DNA of 36,898 nt, taken from NCBI GenBank assembly GCA_019746105.1, contig JAIESK010000003.1, positions 1 to 36,898 of the forward strand. Reading direction: 5' to 3'. The stretch comes from Alphaproteobacteria bacterium (GTDB lineage Bacteria; Pseudomonadota; Alphaproteobacteria; UBA9655). Shown here piece by piece: positions 7,835 through 16,453 of this stretch (its first letter is position 1; every line of letters begins with the position of its first letter). Below the pieces are notes generated by a model. That model was given only the letters and a program-made list of their open reading frames with translations. It did not search any database and had not been told where the DNA came from. The translations under genes were made by a program, and so were the position numbers.

Positions 7835-8134
7835 ATGATGTATAGAGATTACATTTTAAGAACATTGAAAACCCATGAATCTGAATTACGTCAGATGGGC
7901 GTTGATCATATCGCTCTCTTTGGTTCATGTGCTCGTCAAGAGGAACGCCCAGAGAGCGATATTGATATTCTCATTGATCTAAATAGTAAAAACCCTATTG
8001 ATCTTTTTGCCTATGCAGAACTTAAGAGCCATATTACAAATTTTTTTGACCGTTCTGTCGACGTCGTTGATCGAGCTGCTCTCAAAAAAAGATTAAAAGG
8101 TGCTGTTGAAAAAGAGGCTATTTATGTCTTCTAA
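7835..8134 (+). CDS. MNT-type minimal nucleotidyltransferase (antitoxin/partner of HepT-like protein)
   Basis: A 99-residue protein with the polymerase-beta-like motif GSCARQEERPESDIDILID (residues about 29-47) and a third acidic residue in DVVD. In MntA-HepT modules such proteins modify the HEPN toxin by adding AMP to a tyrosine near its active site. AAGGGTAGA precedes the start at a usable spacing; the next codon is also ATG (7838). It overlaps the downstream HEPN gene by 11 bases (ATGTCTTCTAA), so the two are translationally coupled. Confidence 0.85.
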   Translation: MMYRDYILRTLKTHESELRQMGVDHIALFGSCARQEERPESDIDILIDLNSKNPIDLFAYAELKSHITNFFDRSVDVVDRAALKKRLKGAVEKEAIYVF

Positions 8135-8474
8135 AGAGGCAATCCAAGCCCTTGAAGATATTCTTGAAAATATTTTGCTAGCAACTTCTTTTGTAAAAGA
8201 CACAACCTATCAAGATTTTCTTACGGATAAGCGCACAATATATGCAGTTGTTAGAGCTCTTGAAATTATTTCAGAGGCAACACGTCGTTTGCCAGAAGAG
8301 ACCTGTAGCAGATACCTTCATATTCCTTGGGCAGGCATTAAAGGAGCTGGGAATATTTATCGTCATGATTATGAAGATGTTCTAGAATGTAGAGTTTGGG
8401 CAACAGTAGTCAATGCACTGCCTCCTCTTGAGCTGGTTGTTCGAGAAGAACTTGAGAAGTGTGCGAGTTCATAA
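8124..8474 (+). CDS. HepT-like HEPN (DUF86) protein, variant active-site motif
   Basis: Starting at ATG 8124, inside the stop of the nucleotidyltransferase gene, it encodes 116 residues of all-helical HEPN type. The DUF86 hallmark region reads IPWAGIKGAGNIYRHDYED. Canonical HepT RNases have R-x4-x-H-x-Y with Arg two or three residues after the Gly; here the corresponding place is Gly (GAGN) and an Arg sits directly before the His, followed by Tyr two residues later. This RHxY form is seen in many DUF86 proteins from memory. The Tyr that would be AMPylated is kept. Whether it is an active RNase is uncertain. Confidence 0.8.
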   Translation: MSSKEAIQALEDILENILLATSFVKDTTYQDFLTDKRTIYAVVRALEIISEATRRLPEETCSRYLHIPWAGIKGAGNIYRHDYEDVLECRVWATVVNALPPLELVVREELEKCASS

Positions 8475-8549
8475 TATATGAGACAAAATAAAGACTTTAT
8501 TTGATGTAAAATCAATAAAAAAACGTAATTATTCGCCCGTTTACATTAT

Positions 8550-9380
8550 TTAGTCTATCCATTGGATCTCGGCTATATTTTCTTTTGCAGCATCCATTGC
8601 TATTGGCGCACTAGCCCTCAGTTCGGGGGTATCTTTTTCCAAACCAACATACTGCGCAAAAACAATTCTGTCCTCACTCTTTTCAATCCATCCGATAAAC
8701 CATCTATGACGCCCTGTACCACCACCAGTTTTTCCATATAGTTTCCAACCATTCCACTCTATTGGTTGGCCATCTTTATCCCGTTTTAACATAATTTCCA
8801 CTGTCTTTTTTTGGGCATCTTTAGAAAGATCGAGCTCACTCATGAGCATTTTTTCAAGAAGTTCCACCTGCTCCCGAGGCGAGATCTTAAGTGATGTCTC
8901 TAACCAACTATTTAATAGTCCATCATTTTTACCAATTGTACCAGAAACATCCTTATTTCCATAATTAAGCTTGTTTACATAAGCTTGGAACTTCTCTTTC
9001 CCAAGGCGTTGTGTAATTTGGTGAGAAAACCATAAAACTGAATTGTGCATAAAGGTAGCAGGGGTATGCTCTCCATGCCAACCGTATTTAATTCCCATTT
9101 CGGGTTTATACCAATCTTGAAAATTTGCTTCATATTCTTTTTTAAAAGTCCATTTTGGAGAATCTCTATCTATTAAGATTCCTGAATCAAATCCCATAAG
9201 GGCTAAGGCAATTTTAAAAGTCGAACAGGGAGGATTTTGAGTATCACAGTCTCCTTGTATTTTTACTATTATACCATTCTTCTTTGCTATAAAAGCAGTA
9301 TTTATAAATATAGGATCAGCAATACTGGCTGTAAGATTGAAGCCCAGAATAACAAAGGCTATACTAAAGAACAATTTCAT
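8550..9380 (-). CDS. Class D (OXA-type) beta-lactamase
   Basis: A 276-residue protein with a signal peptide (cleavage near residue 21), so periplasmic. All class D landmarks are present: STFK at 53-56 (nucleophile S53, carboxylatable K56), the S-x-V motif as SVL at 114-116 (Leu in place of Val), YGN at 140-142, W159 in the omega region, and KTG at 217-219 followed by GGTGRHRWFIGW. Length is normal for OXA enzymes. The gene is convergent with the HEPN pair and no mobile element flanks it, so it is probably a resident chromosomal enzyme rather than a recently acquired one. Spectrum cannot be predicted. Confidence 0.92.
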   Translation of the reverse strand: MKLFFSIAFVILGFNLTASIADPIFINTAFIAKKNGIIVKIQGDCDTQNPPCSTFKIALALMGFDSGILIDRDSPKWTFKKEYEANFQDWYKPEMGIKYGWHGEHTPATFMHNSVLWFSHQITQRLGKEKFQAYVNKLNYGNKDVSGTIGKNDGLLNSWLETSLKISPREQVELLEKMLMSELDLSKDAQKKTVEIMLKRDKDGQPIEWNGWKLYGKTGGGTGRHRWFIGWIEKSEDRIVFAQYVGLEKDTPELRASAPIAMDAAKENIAEIQWID

Positions 9381-9511
9381 TATGCGGTCCTTGTCTGACT
9401 TTAAAATAGTGGTTTTATCTCCGAACTTTGGAAGTAAGCTGAGAGATAGCTTGTAGCAAACTCAAGGGGCATCATCAACTTGGATAACAATCCCACCGCG
9501 GTCATTAACCT

Positions 9512-9554
9512 AAAAAGAACAATGAGCCCCTCAAAATATTACATGAGGCAGCTC
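9512..9554 (-). terminator. Terminator-like hairpin closing the 9.6-kb micro-unit
   Basis: On the minus strand GAGC-TG-CCTCA pairs with TGAGG-G-GCTC (one small internal loop), followed by ATTGTTCTTTTT. Stem plus T tract fits an intrinsic terminator for a transcript of about 180 bases that begins upstream of 9680. Confidence 0.5.
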
Positions 9555-9560
9555 TTCCAT

Positions 9561-9589
9561 AGAGGTCACTGCTCATTGCAGTAACCTCT
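9561..9589 (-). other. 12-bp hairpin following the micro-ORF
   Basis: On the minus strand AGAGGTTACTGC pairs with GCAGTGACCTCT around a 5-base loop (AATGA). The only irregular pair is a U-G wobble when the minus strand is transcribed, but a C-A mismatch on the plus strand, which favours transcription of the minus strand. Confidence 0.55.
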
Positions 9590-9605
9590 AGGGATAAAAC
9601 AATAA

Positions 9606-9680
9606 CTACTCAGTAGGCTTTGCAGATGAGTTTGCTATAATACTACATGTAAAAAGAGCGATGGCTAATTTACTATTCAT
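9606..9680 (-). CDS. Possible 24-aa signal-peptide-like micro-ORF or gene remnant
   Basis: On the minus strand AAAGGAG lies 7 bases before an ATG at 9680. The frame (MNSKLAIALFTCSIIANSSA...) has 24 codons and reads as a signal peptide with little or nothing after the predicted cleavage site. Downstream are a strong hairpin and a terminator-like structure. It could be a tiny secreted or leader peptide, or the remains of a secreted protein truncated by mutation. The other frames after the stop give no long continuation. The gap 9381-9777 holds nothing else I can support. Confidence 0.35.
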   Translation of the reverse strand: MNSKLAIALFTCSIIANSSAKPTE

Positions 9681-9777
9681 CTATATATTCTCCTTTAGAA
9701 AAATTAAAAAATAATAATTGCATATTCATTTATTTTTTATTTTTAGATTATTCTTTTTTTTATGGCAAGCTTAAATA

Positions 9778-10542
9778 TTAAACCTCGATCACAAGACCAT
9801 CATAGGCAGGTTCAATACCTTTAGGAAGCTCTTTAAGAAGGGCCTCATAATCAAGAAGGGCGGACATATGGGTTAAGTAGGCCCTCTTGGGTTTGACCCT
9901 CTCAATCCATTCTAAGGTTTGTTCAAGATGGGAATGACTGGGACGCGGATCTCTTGCAATACAATCCACAATCCATACATCTACGCCTTCTAAAATTCTA
10001 AAGGCTGCCTCATCAAGCTCAACTACATCTGTGGAATAAGCAATTTTTTCAAATCTATATCCGACAGTCGTCGAATAACCGTGACCTTGTAAAAAAGGAA
10101 CAATGGATATGCCGCCAATCTGAAAGGGGGCCTCTACAATATTTGCTGTTAAAAATGCATAATAGATATCTGGCCTTAGAGTTTCTGAGGGAAAAGCATA
10201 AGCAAAACGTTTTTTGATGGATTCAATCGTGTGGGCATCGCTATAAATAGGAATCGGGATTTTATTTCCATAAGTAAAGGCGCGCACATCATTAATGCCA
10301 TGAGTGTGATCTGCATGAGCGTGGGTATAGAGGATAGCATCAGGTCTTCCTATGCCCGTAGAAAGCAGCTGCGTACGAAGATCGGGAGATGTGTCCACTA
10401 AAAGAGTTGTTTCATCCTGTTGCACCACTATAGACGCACGTGTGCGTACATTTTTGGGATTAGTCGGGTCGCATTCTCCCCACCTCCCCGTTACAACAGG
10501 AACACCTTCAGAAGCCCCACAACCTAAAATTGTTACGCGCAT
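9778..10542 (-). CDS. MBL-fold metallohydrolase (PhnP-like)
   Basis: A 254-residue cytoplasmic protein of the metallo-beta-lactamase fold. The dinuclear metal site shows THAHADH (H74, H76, D78, H79), a His in GHGYSTTVG, an Asp in YSTDV and a C-terminal His in LTHMS. The N-terminal Cys/Asp-rich loop (GCGASEGVP, then WGECDPTNPKNVRTRAS) is typical of the PhnP-related group, whose founding member cleaves cyclic phosphodiesters. It overlaps tatD by 10 bases; the tatD-MBL pair is common in alphaproteobacteria, usually after metG, which is absent here. Its substrate in this setting is not known. Confidence 0.87.
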   Translation of the reverse strand: MRVTILGCGASEGVPVVTGRWGECDPTNPKNVRTRASIVVQQDETTLLVDTSPDLRTQLLSTGIGRPDAILYTHAHADHTHGINDVRAFTYGNKIPIPIYSDAHTIESIKKRFAYAFPSETLRPDIYYAFLTANIVEAPFQIGGISIVPFLQGHGYSTTVGYRFEKIAYSTDVVELDEAAFRILEGVDVWIVDCIARDPRPSHSHLEQTLEWIERVKPKRAYLTHMSALLDYEALLKELPKGIEPAYDGLVIEV

Positions 10543-11324
10543 GATAATTTTACCTTTGAAAATAATGTTAAAAAGTTTTGACTTGTTTGTTCACATAATT
10601 GATTGAAACCAACGGTTTTAAGCTCTGCCAGCTTTTTAGCGGTTTCCACAACATAGGCCGGCTCATTAGGTTTTCCACGATAGGGTTCAGGAGCAAGAAA
10701 GGGCGCATCAGTTTCAACCAACAAACGGTTTAAGGGAATGTCCTTAACGACGTCTCTTAAGGAAGCGGCTTTTTGAAAAGTAATAATCCCTGAAATTGAG
10801 ATATAAAAACCAAGATCCAGGGCTTGATCTCTTAGCCTTTCACTTCCCGTAAAACAATGAATAAGCCCTCGCACCCTTCCCTGCCCTACTGTTTTTAAAA
10901 GCTCAATCGTATCTTCTTCTGCCTCCCGCGTATGAACGATCAAGGGAAGGTCGGCTGCAAGAGCAGCCATTATATGGGCCTCAAAAGCTTTTTTCTGTTC
11001 ATCCTTGGGACTATGGGCATAATAATAATCGAGACCCGTTTCTCCGAAACCCACGACTCGAGGATGCCCGGCCGTTTCCATCAAAAGTTTGTAAAGATCT
11101 AGATTCTTATCTACTTTTTCTGCTTCATGAGGATGTACCCCTACGGAAGCAAAAATTCGCTCATCACTTTCTGCAAGAGAGGTCACAACAGGAATCTTCT
11201 GAACGTCAGTGCAAATTGTCAAAAAGAGATCGATCCCCTTATCTTGAGCCCGTTTCAAGGTTCCTTTAATGTCACTGTCCATGGGAGCATAATCAAGATG
11301 ACAATGACTATCGATAAGAAACAT
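10533..11324 (-). CDS. tatD: TatD family metal-dependent hydrolase
   Basis: A 263-residue TIM-barrel hydrolase. It shows the metal-binding start DSHCHLD, the Glu ligand in GFGETGLDYYY, LPLIVHTREAE, LIHCFTGS and the C-terminal VETDAPFLAPEPYRGKPNEP signature of TatD DNases. TatD proteins act as metal-dependent exonucleases and have been linked to DNA repair or turnover. Length is normal. The start at 11324 is 67 bases from the divergent RND adaptor gene, so both promoters share that short gap. Confidence 0.92.
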   Translation of the reverse strand: MFLIDSHCHLDYAPMDSDIKGTLKRAQDKGIDLFLTICTDVQKIPVVTSLAESDERIFASVGVHPHEAEKVDKNLDLYKLLMETAGHPRVVGFGETGLDYYYAHSPKDEQKKAFEAHIMAALAADLPLIVHTREAEEDTIELLKTVGQGRVRGLIHCFTGSERLRDQALDLGFYISISGIITFQKAASLRDVVKDIPLNRLLVETDAPFLAPEPYRGKPNEPAYVVETAKKLAELKTVGFNQLCEQTSQNFLTLFSKVKLSCA

Positions 11325-11391
11325 TTTCTTTCCTTAAATTAAATTTTTCGCTAGTATACACGACAATTTAAATTTTCTTAAAGGGTAATTA

Positions 11392-12396
11392 ATGTTTCGC
11401 ACGTTCATTTTTCTAGCCGTTACTTTAACCCCTGCGCATGCTTATGAACAAGCGCAAACGGTCGTTATCACGCAGGCTAAGGAAGGGATTCTCAATCCTT
11501 CTATTACAGGTGTAGGGACATTCAGTGCCTACAATGATGTGACTCTAAAGTCAGAAATTGCAGGGCGAATCCAAGCTGTACATTTCAAAGAAGGTGAATT
11601 TGTAAAGCCCGATCAAACACTTTTTACAATTCATAACGAGGAACAGCAGGCCAACGTTAAAAAGGCAGAATCAACTCTTCAAAAAAATAGAAATATTCTT
11701 AAACGTACAGAGGAACTTGCGACAAGAAAGTTTGCGAGTCTCCAAGATTTAGAAGCGGCTGAAACAGATGTTAAATCTTCCGAGGCTGATTTAATCCTTG
11801 CCAAGGAAGAGCTTGAAAAAACTAAGATTCTTGCTCCTTTCGATGGCGCTCTCTCCGAAAGACAAGTTGGGAAAGGTTCTTATGTTATTGAAGGGGATCC
11901 TTTGATACGTATTCAAGATATAACACCCATTCGCCTCAAATTTACCGTTCCTCAAAAAGAAATCCCTCTTATAAAAGTTGGCGACAAAATCCTTGCAACG
12001 ACTGATGTTTACCCGGGTACGACTTTTACAGGTACCGTTGAAGCTATAGAACCGGCTGTTGATGAATCGACTCGTAGCGTTATGATATTTGCAACATTTC
12101 CCAATGAGGATAAAAAGCTCATTCCTGGTCTTTATGCCCGTGCAGAGCTAAAAACTACTCTTAATACAAAAAATTCTCTTTTTGTTCCCGAGCAAGCGCT
12201 GGTAATCCGTCCTACAGGGAATTACGTCTATAAGCAATCTGGGGATAAAGCGGTTCTCACCAAAGTTACTTTGGGTCAACGCGCGGCTGATCAAGCTGAA
12301 ATCCTTTCAGGTCTTGCTAAAGGAGATTCTATCGTTCTTGAAGGACAAGATAAAATTCAAGATGGCTCAACCATCACTGTTGCCTCAAAACCCTAG
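11392..12396 (+). CDS. RND efflux periplasmic adaptor (membrane fusion protein)
   Basis: A 334-residue adaptor with a short Sec signal peptide (cleavage after PAHA, about residue 17) and no lipobox. The order is typical: an N-terminal beta/lipoyl half (VTLKSEIAGRIQAVHFKEGEFVKPDQTLF), an alpha hairpin of about 55 residues, the second lipoyl half (KILAPFDGALSERQVGKGSYV), a beta-barrel (IRLKFTVPQKEIPLIKVGD) and a membrane-proximal domain (LFVPEQALV...GNYVYK). It links the inner-membrane pump encoded next to an outer-membrane channel that is not in this window. The AAAGGGTAATTA sequence before the start gives a usable ribosome binding site. Confidence 0.92.
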   Translation: MFRTFIFLAVTLTPAHAYEQAQTVVITQAKEGILNPSITGVGTFSAYNDVTLKSEIAGRIQAVHFKEGEFVKPDQTLFTIHNEEQQANVKKAESTLQKNRNILKRTEELATRKFASLQDLEAAETDVKSSEADLILAKEELEKTKILAPFDGALSERQVGKGSYVIEGDPLIRIQDITPIRLKFTVPQKEIPLIKVGDKILATTDVYPGTTFTGTVEAIEPAVDESTRSVMIFATFPNEDKKLIPGLYARAELKTTLNTKNSLFVPEQALVIRPTGNYVYKQSGDKAVLTKVTLGQRAADQAEILSGLAKGDSIVLEGQDKIQDGSTITVASKP

Positions 12397-12416
12397 GTCT
12401 GAAGGAAAAGTATGTT

Positions 12417-15400
12417 ATGTTTATTACGGATGTAGCAATTAAACGGCCTATTTTTTCAATCGCCCTAAGCCTTATTATCATTACTGTTGGCCTGTTGTCC
12501 TATATGAATCTTGGCCTACAACAATACCCTGATGTTGAAGAGCAAGTTCTTATTGTTGAAACTAGGTACCCAGGAGCAGCGGCTAATATAATTGAATCTA
12601 AAGTTACAACGTTTTTAGAGGATGCTCTTGCAGGTATTCCTGGCCTTGATTACATGGAATCCTCCAGTAAAACGGGCACTAGCCATATCAGCCTTTTTTT
12701 GCACCCTGAAACTTCCCTTTCTGACGCCGCTTCCGATGTACGTGAACGCATCTCTCAAGTCGTCAGCGAGTTACCAGAAGAGGCTGATACGCCTGTCGTT
12801 ATTAAAAGTTCAGAGTCCAAAGACCCTTTTATATATCTGACTCTCACAAGTCAAAACCATCCTGAAACAGATCTGACCGATTATGCTGATCGTAATTTAA
12901 AGGGAACTTTTGAGACTATCCCCGGTGTTGGTAGCGCCGAAATTTATGGAAATACCGTAACGATGCAGGTCCATTTAGATCGTGAAAAGATGAAAGCTCA
13001 TAATGTTTCTGTCACAGATGTCATTAATGCTCTAGAAGAGAATAGCCGAGAATTTCCTGGAGGAAGCATCGTAAAAGGACAGCGATATGTTAACATTGTG
13101 GTAGATTCGGGATTAAATACTCCTGAGGAAATGAGCACATTAGTTGTTCGTGGGGATAAAGATTCCCTTATTTATCTCAAGGATATTGCCAGCATTACTT
13201 TTGACAAAGATTCTCGTGAAAATGAATGGCTCCCCCGATATAACAAAAGTCCTGCTGTCTTTATGGGGATAAAAAAGCGAGCGGATGGCAATGTCCTCTC
13301 CATCTCTCGCACCATAAAAGATTTCATTTCGCAAATGACACCTTCTCTTCCTCAAGGAATGACAGTTGATATCGGCTATGACTTTTCAATGTTCATTGAT
13401 GCTTCCATTAAAGCTGTTCAAAGGGCAATTGTGGAGTCGATTATTCTTGTTCTTTTGATTGTTTTCCTCTTCCTCCATTCGGCGCGTGCTACACTGATTC
13501 CTTTGTTAACAATCCCTGTTTCTTTAATTGGATCCTTTGTTTTCCTTTATGCTTTTGGATGTTCCATCAATACCATCACGCTTTTAGCCATGGTCCTTGC
13601 CATAGGCCTTGTTGTAGATGATGCGATCGTGGTTCTTGAGAATATTCATCGCCATATTGAGGAAGGACTTGCACCTATGGAAGCGGCCCTCAAGGGAAGC
13701 CGAGAGGTTGCCTTTGCTGTCATTGTCATGACACTCACCCTTGCTAGTGTTTATGCCCCCATTGCCTTTATTCAGGGACTTACAGGAAAACTCTTTGCCG
13801 AATTTGCTGTAGCTCTTGCAGGAGCTGTTCTTATCTCAGGCCTTGTAGCTTTAACCTTATCTCCCATGATGTGCTCCCGTCTTTTGAAGTCTAAAAACCT
13901 AGAAAATCACTCTCGGTTTTCACGTTTTATTGAGGGACTTATTGAAGGACTTAGCAAAAGATACCAGACGAGTCTTCAAAAAGGACTTGCACGTCCCAAA
14001 CTCCTTAGCGGTCTTCTTGCTCTTACCCTCATCGCAGGAGGCGTTCTTTTTTACCTGATACCTTCTGAACTTGCTCCCCAAGAAGACCAAGCTCTTATCC
14101 GGGCCTGGGTTCAAGGGCCAGAGGGAGCCACCTTAGAATCAATGACTCCTTACACTCTCCAAATGGAAGAGTTACTGTCCTCCGCCCCTGAGCAAGCCTC
14201 TTTATGGGCGGTGGCCCAACGGTCCGGCATTTGGGGCGGTATTCGTCTTAAGCCTTGGGATCAGCGCTCTCGAAACCAGGCAGCTATTATTCAAGAGTTA
14301 AGACAAAAGGCAAAAGCAATTCCTGGCGTTGATGTTTCCGTTTTTCCTATGAAAGGCCTTCTTGCAGGCGGGCAAGCTTCTATTGAAATGGCCCTTAAGA
14401 CCACAAAGTCTTATGAATTCCTTGAAGCGGAAGCGGATAAACTTGTTAAAAGCTTAAAAGACTCCCCCATCTTTGATTCTGTTTCTCATCAACTTTATCT
14501 TGGCACACCACAGTTGAATGTCCAAATTGATCGCAATAAAGCGTCTCTCTTGGGCGTCAAAATAAAAGATTTAGCACGCGCCTTAGAAGTGATGTTAAGT
14601 GGTTCCAACGTCACCACCTTTCAGAAAGAAGGTAAAAATTATGATGTGGTTGTCCAGTCCATTGAAGGCCATAAAAGAAGTATGGAGGATATCGGTAATT
14701 TTTATGTAAGTGCCTTTGAAGACTCGCCTTCTCCTAGCAACGTTCCTCTGAGTCATCTTATCACCCTTAAAGAAGTTGCTATTCCTGGGGATTTAAAACA
14801 TATGAATAAAATGCGTTCAACTCTTCTCTCAGCAGACTTAAATCCAGGTTATTCTCTTGAAGAAGGTTTAAGTGCCGTGAAGGCGGCCTTACACAAACAA
14901 CTTTCCCCTTCCCTTCAGTATGAGCCTGTTGGTAATTTGCGCAAATTTTTACAATCACAAATGGACATGTACGTCATGTTTGTGGCAGCTCTGCTATTTA
15001 TCTACCTTGTCTTAGCCATTCAATTTGATAGCTTGATTGATCCTCTTCTGATCATGGTCACAGTTCCTCTATCCATGGTGGGTGGTCTTTTGGCTCTTTA
15101 TCTTGCGGGCGGTACCCTTAATATCTTTAGCCAAATCGGTCTTGTGACTTTGGTAGGCCTCATCACAAAACATGGAATTTTAATTGTTGAGTTTGCAAAC
15201 AAAGAACGCCTCAAAGGGCTTTCCGTGAGCGATGCCATCCAAAAGGCGACTCTCTTACGTTTTCGGCCTATTTTAATGACCACAGGAGCCATGGTCTTGG
15301 GATCTGTTCCTCTTGCCCTTGCTATGGGTGCAGGGGCTGAAAGCCGCCAACAGATTGGTTTGGTCCTTGTGGGAGGCCTTCTTGGTGGTACTTTCTTTAC

Positions 15401-15446
15401 CCTTTATGCCGTGCCCTTTGTCTATCGTCTGGTGAAGGGAAGGTAG
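12417..15446 (+). CDS. RND family efflux permease (AcrB/MexB-like superfamily)
   Basis: A 1009-residue inner-membrane proton-driven pump. It opens MFITDVAIKRPIFSIALSLI with TM1, then a large periplasmic loop, TM2-6, a second loop and TM8-12. The proton relay is visible as the paired Asp in TM4 (GLVVDDAIVVLENI) and the Lys in TM10 (LVGLITKHGILIVEFANKE). The overall form is that of the MexK/heavy-duty drug-efflux branch with an adaptor directly upstream (20-base gap, GAAGGAAAAG before the start). No tolC-type gene follows, so the channel must be encoded elsewhere. Substrate unknown. Confidence 0.93.
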   Translation: MFITDVAIKRPIFSIALSLIIITVGLLSYMNLGLQQYPDVEEQVLIVETRYPGAAANIIESKVTTFLEDALAGIPGLDYMESSSKTGTSHISLFLHPETSLSDAASDVRERISQVVSELPEEADTPVVIKSSESKDPFIYLTLTSQNHPETDLTDYADRNLKGTFETIPGVGSAEIYGNTVTMQVHLDREKMKAHNVSVTDVINALEENSREFPGGSIVKGQRYVNIVVDSGLNTPEEMSTLVVRGDKDSLIYLKDIASITFDKDSRENEWLPRYNKSPAVFMGIKKRADGNVLSISRTIKDFISQMTPSLPQGMTVDIGYDFSMFIDASIKAVQRAIVESIILVLLIVFLFLHSARATLIPLLTIPVSLIGSFVFLYAFGCSINTITLLAMVLAIGLVVDDAIVVLENIHRHIEEGLAPMEAALKGSREVAFAVIVMTLTLASVYAPIAFIQGLTGKLFAEFAVALAGAVLISGLVALTLSPMMCSRLLKSKNLENHSRFSRFIEGLIEGLSKRYQTSLQKGLARPKLLSGLLALTLIAGGVLFYLIPSELAPQEDQALIRAWVQGPEGATLESMTPYTLQMEELLSSAPEQASLWAVAQRSGIWGGIRLKPWDQRSRNQAAIIQELRQKAKAIPGVDVSVFPMKGLLAGGQASIEMALKTTKSYEFLEAEADKLVKSLKDSPIFDSVSHQLYLGTPQLNVQIDRNKASLLGVKIKDLARALEVMLSGSNVTTFQKEGKNYDVVVQSIEGHKRSMEDIGNFYVSAFEDSPSPSNVPLSHLITLKEVAIPGDLKHMNKMRSTLLSADLNPGYSLEEGLSAVKAALHKQLSPSLQYEPVGNLRKFLQSQMDMYVMFVAALLFIYLVLAIQFDSLIDPLLIMVTVPLSMVGGLLALYLAGGTLNIFSQIGLVTLVGLITKHGILIVEFANKERLKGLSVSDAIQKATLLRFRPILMTTGAMVLGSVPLALAMGAGAESRQQIGLVLVGGLLGGTFFTLYAVPFVYRLVKGR

Positions 15447-16444
15447 TGAAAAGTTTAAGGTTTGTTTTAGTCTTCATCTTCCTTAACATATTTTCTGGTT
15501 TAAGTAGTCATGCGTTTCATACTGAATGGGAAAGCCCAACTTTAGATCCAGCTGCAGATGACCCCTGGAAACATCGTCTCTTTACGAAATTACCAGATGC
15601 TGTTTTGGATCAACTTCATGAAAGAAGCAAAAAAAATTTTGCTTCACAGGAAGATTTTCTTTCCGCCATACAAATGACTGATAACCAACAACTGATTCAG
15701 ATGGGCAACTTTGCTTATAATGAGCGCATTCTCATTGGAAGGGGAGAAGAAGGGCATGTATTTCTCGCCAAATATAAACCTAAAGGTTTTTATATGGCAG
15801 TTAAAACGCCAGTACGCCAAAGTGAATGTGAAGCCTTTAAAAATCTTGGGCGATGCTATGCCCATTTTACAGAAGGCTCTCGAGATTATCTTTATACTCC
15901 TTTCATCATGGGCACTTCCCTCTCTCAATATTATTTTGGTGAAGAGCGACTCTATGTTAGAGTTGACCCCCAAAATAAGGTTAGCTATAGCAACTGGCCT
16001 CATAATTTAAGACTTTTAGATGCTTTCCTTGCAGAGCTCGAGCGATGTGTTAAGCATAAAGGAATCCCCCAGGAATTAGATCCTAGGAGTATGTTTGTCA
16101 TTGATGAGTTTTCAGAAGCACCGAAGGTCGTTTTTGTTGACCTAGATAAGGGAGAATATACACCAAAAGGCCTGGATTATATTCCGGATGAATTTTGTGT
16201 GCCAATGTTTCTTTTATTAGGATCTCAAGGCAGCGCTAGAATGAGAGAGTTAGTCTTCCCTCAACCTGTTCGAAATTTTTTCGAAAGAGCAGAAAAGGCA
16301 GAAGAAGGTTTTGTTCGTTTAACAGAGATAATAAAGGCCCGTAATCAACTGATGATAGAAATGCAAGAATTGGGATATCCTGGTTTAAGCCCCTATAAAT
16401 CATTTCTTAGTAGTGGCCAAGCTTCTTGCTCTAGCCAGCACTAA
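15446..16444 (+). CDS. Secreted protein kinase-like protein with degenerate catalytic loop
   Basis: The GTG start overlaps the last base of the RND permease stop (TAGTG) and is preceded by AAGGGAAGG, so translation is coupled. Residues 1-23 are a signal peptide (cleavage SHA-F). Residues 96-120 read as a kinase glycine loop and VAIK strand: IGRGEEGHVFLAKY (G98, G100, G103) then MAVK with K120; Glu candidates for helix C are E127 and E129. A hinge-like YLYTPFIMGTSL follows. Where kinases have HRD...N and DFG, this protein has GIPQELDPRSMFVID (206-220) and FVDLDKG (230-236). The catalytic Asp and the Asn are not in their normal places, whereas the metal-binding Asp may survive as D232. It is therefore either a divergent eukaryotic-like kinase or a pseudokinase. 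The signal peptide implies export; a host-directed role is inference. Confidence 0.7.
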   Translation: MKSLRFVLVFIFLNIFSGLSSHAFHTEWESPTLDPAADDPWKHRLFTKLPDAVLDQLHERSKKNFASQEDFLSAIQMTDNQQLIQMGNFAYNERILIGRGEEGHVFLAKYKPKGFYMAVKTPVRQSECEAFKNLGRCYAHFTEGSRDYLYTPFIMGTSLSQYYFGEERLYVRVDPQNKVSYSNWPHNLRLLDAFLAELERCVKHKGIPQELDPRSMFVIDEFSEAPKVVFVDLDKGEYTPKGLDYIPDEFCVPMFLLLGSQGSARMRELVFPQPVRNFFERAEKAEEGFVRLTEIIKARNQLMIEMQELGYPGLSPYKSFLSSGQASCSSQH

Positions 16445-16453
16445 ATTCACGCA

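Noticed and set aside
8550-9380. Beta-lactamase as recently acquired resistance cassette
   Set aside because: No integron site, insertion sequence or composition change is visible around it; it looks like a resident gene.
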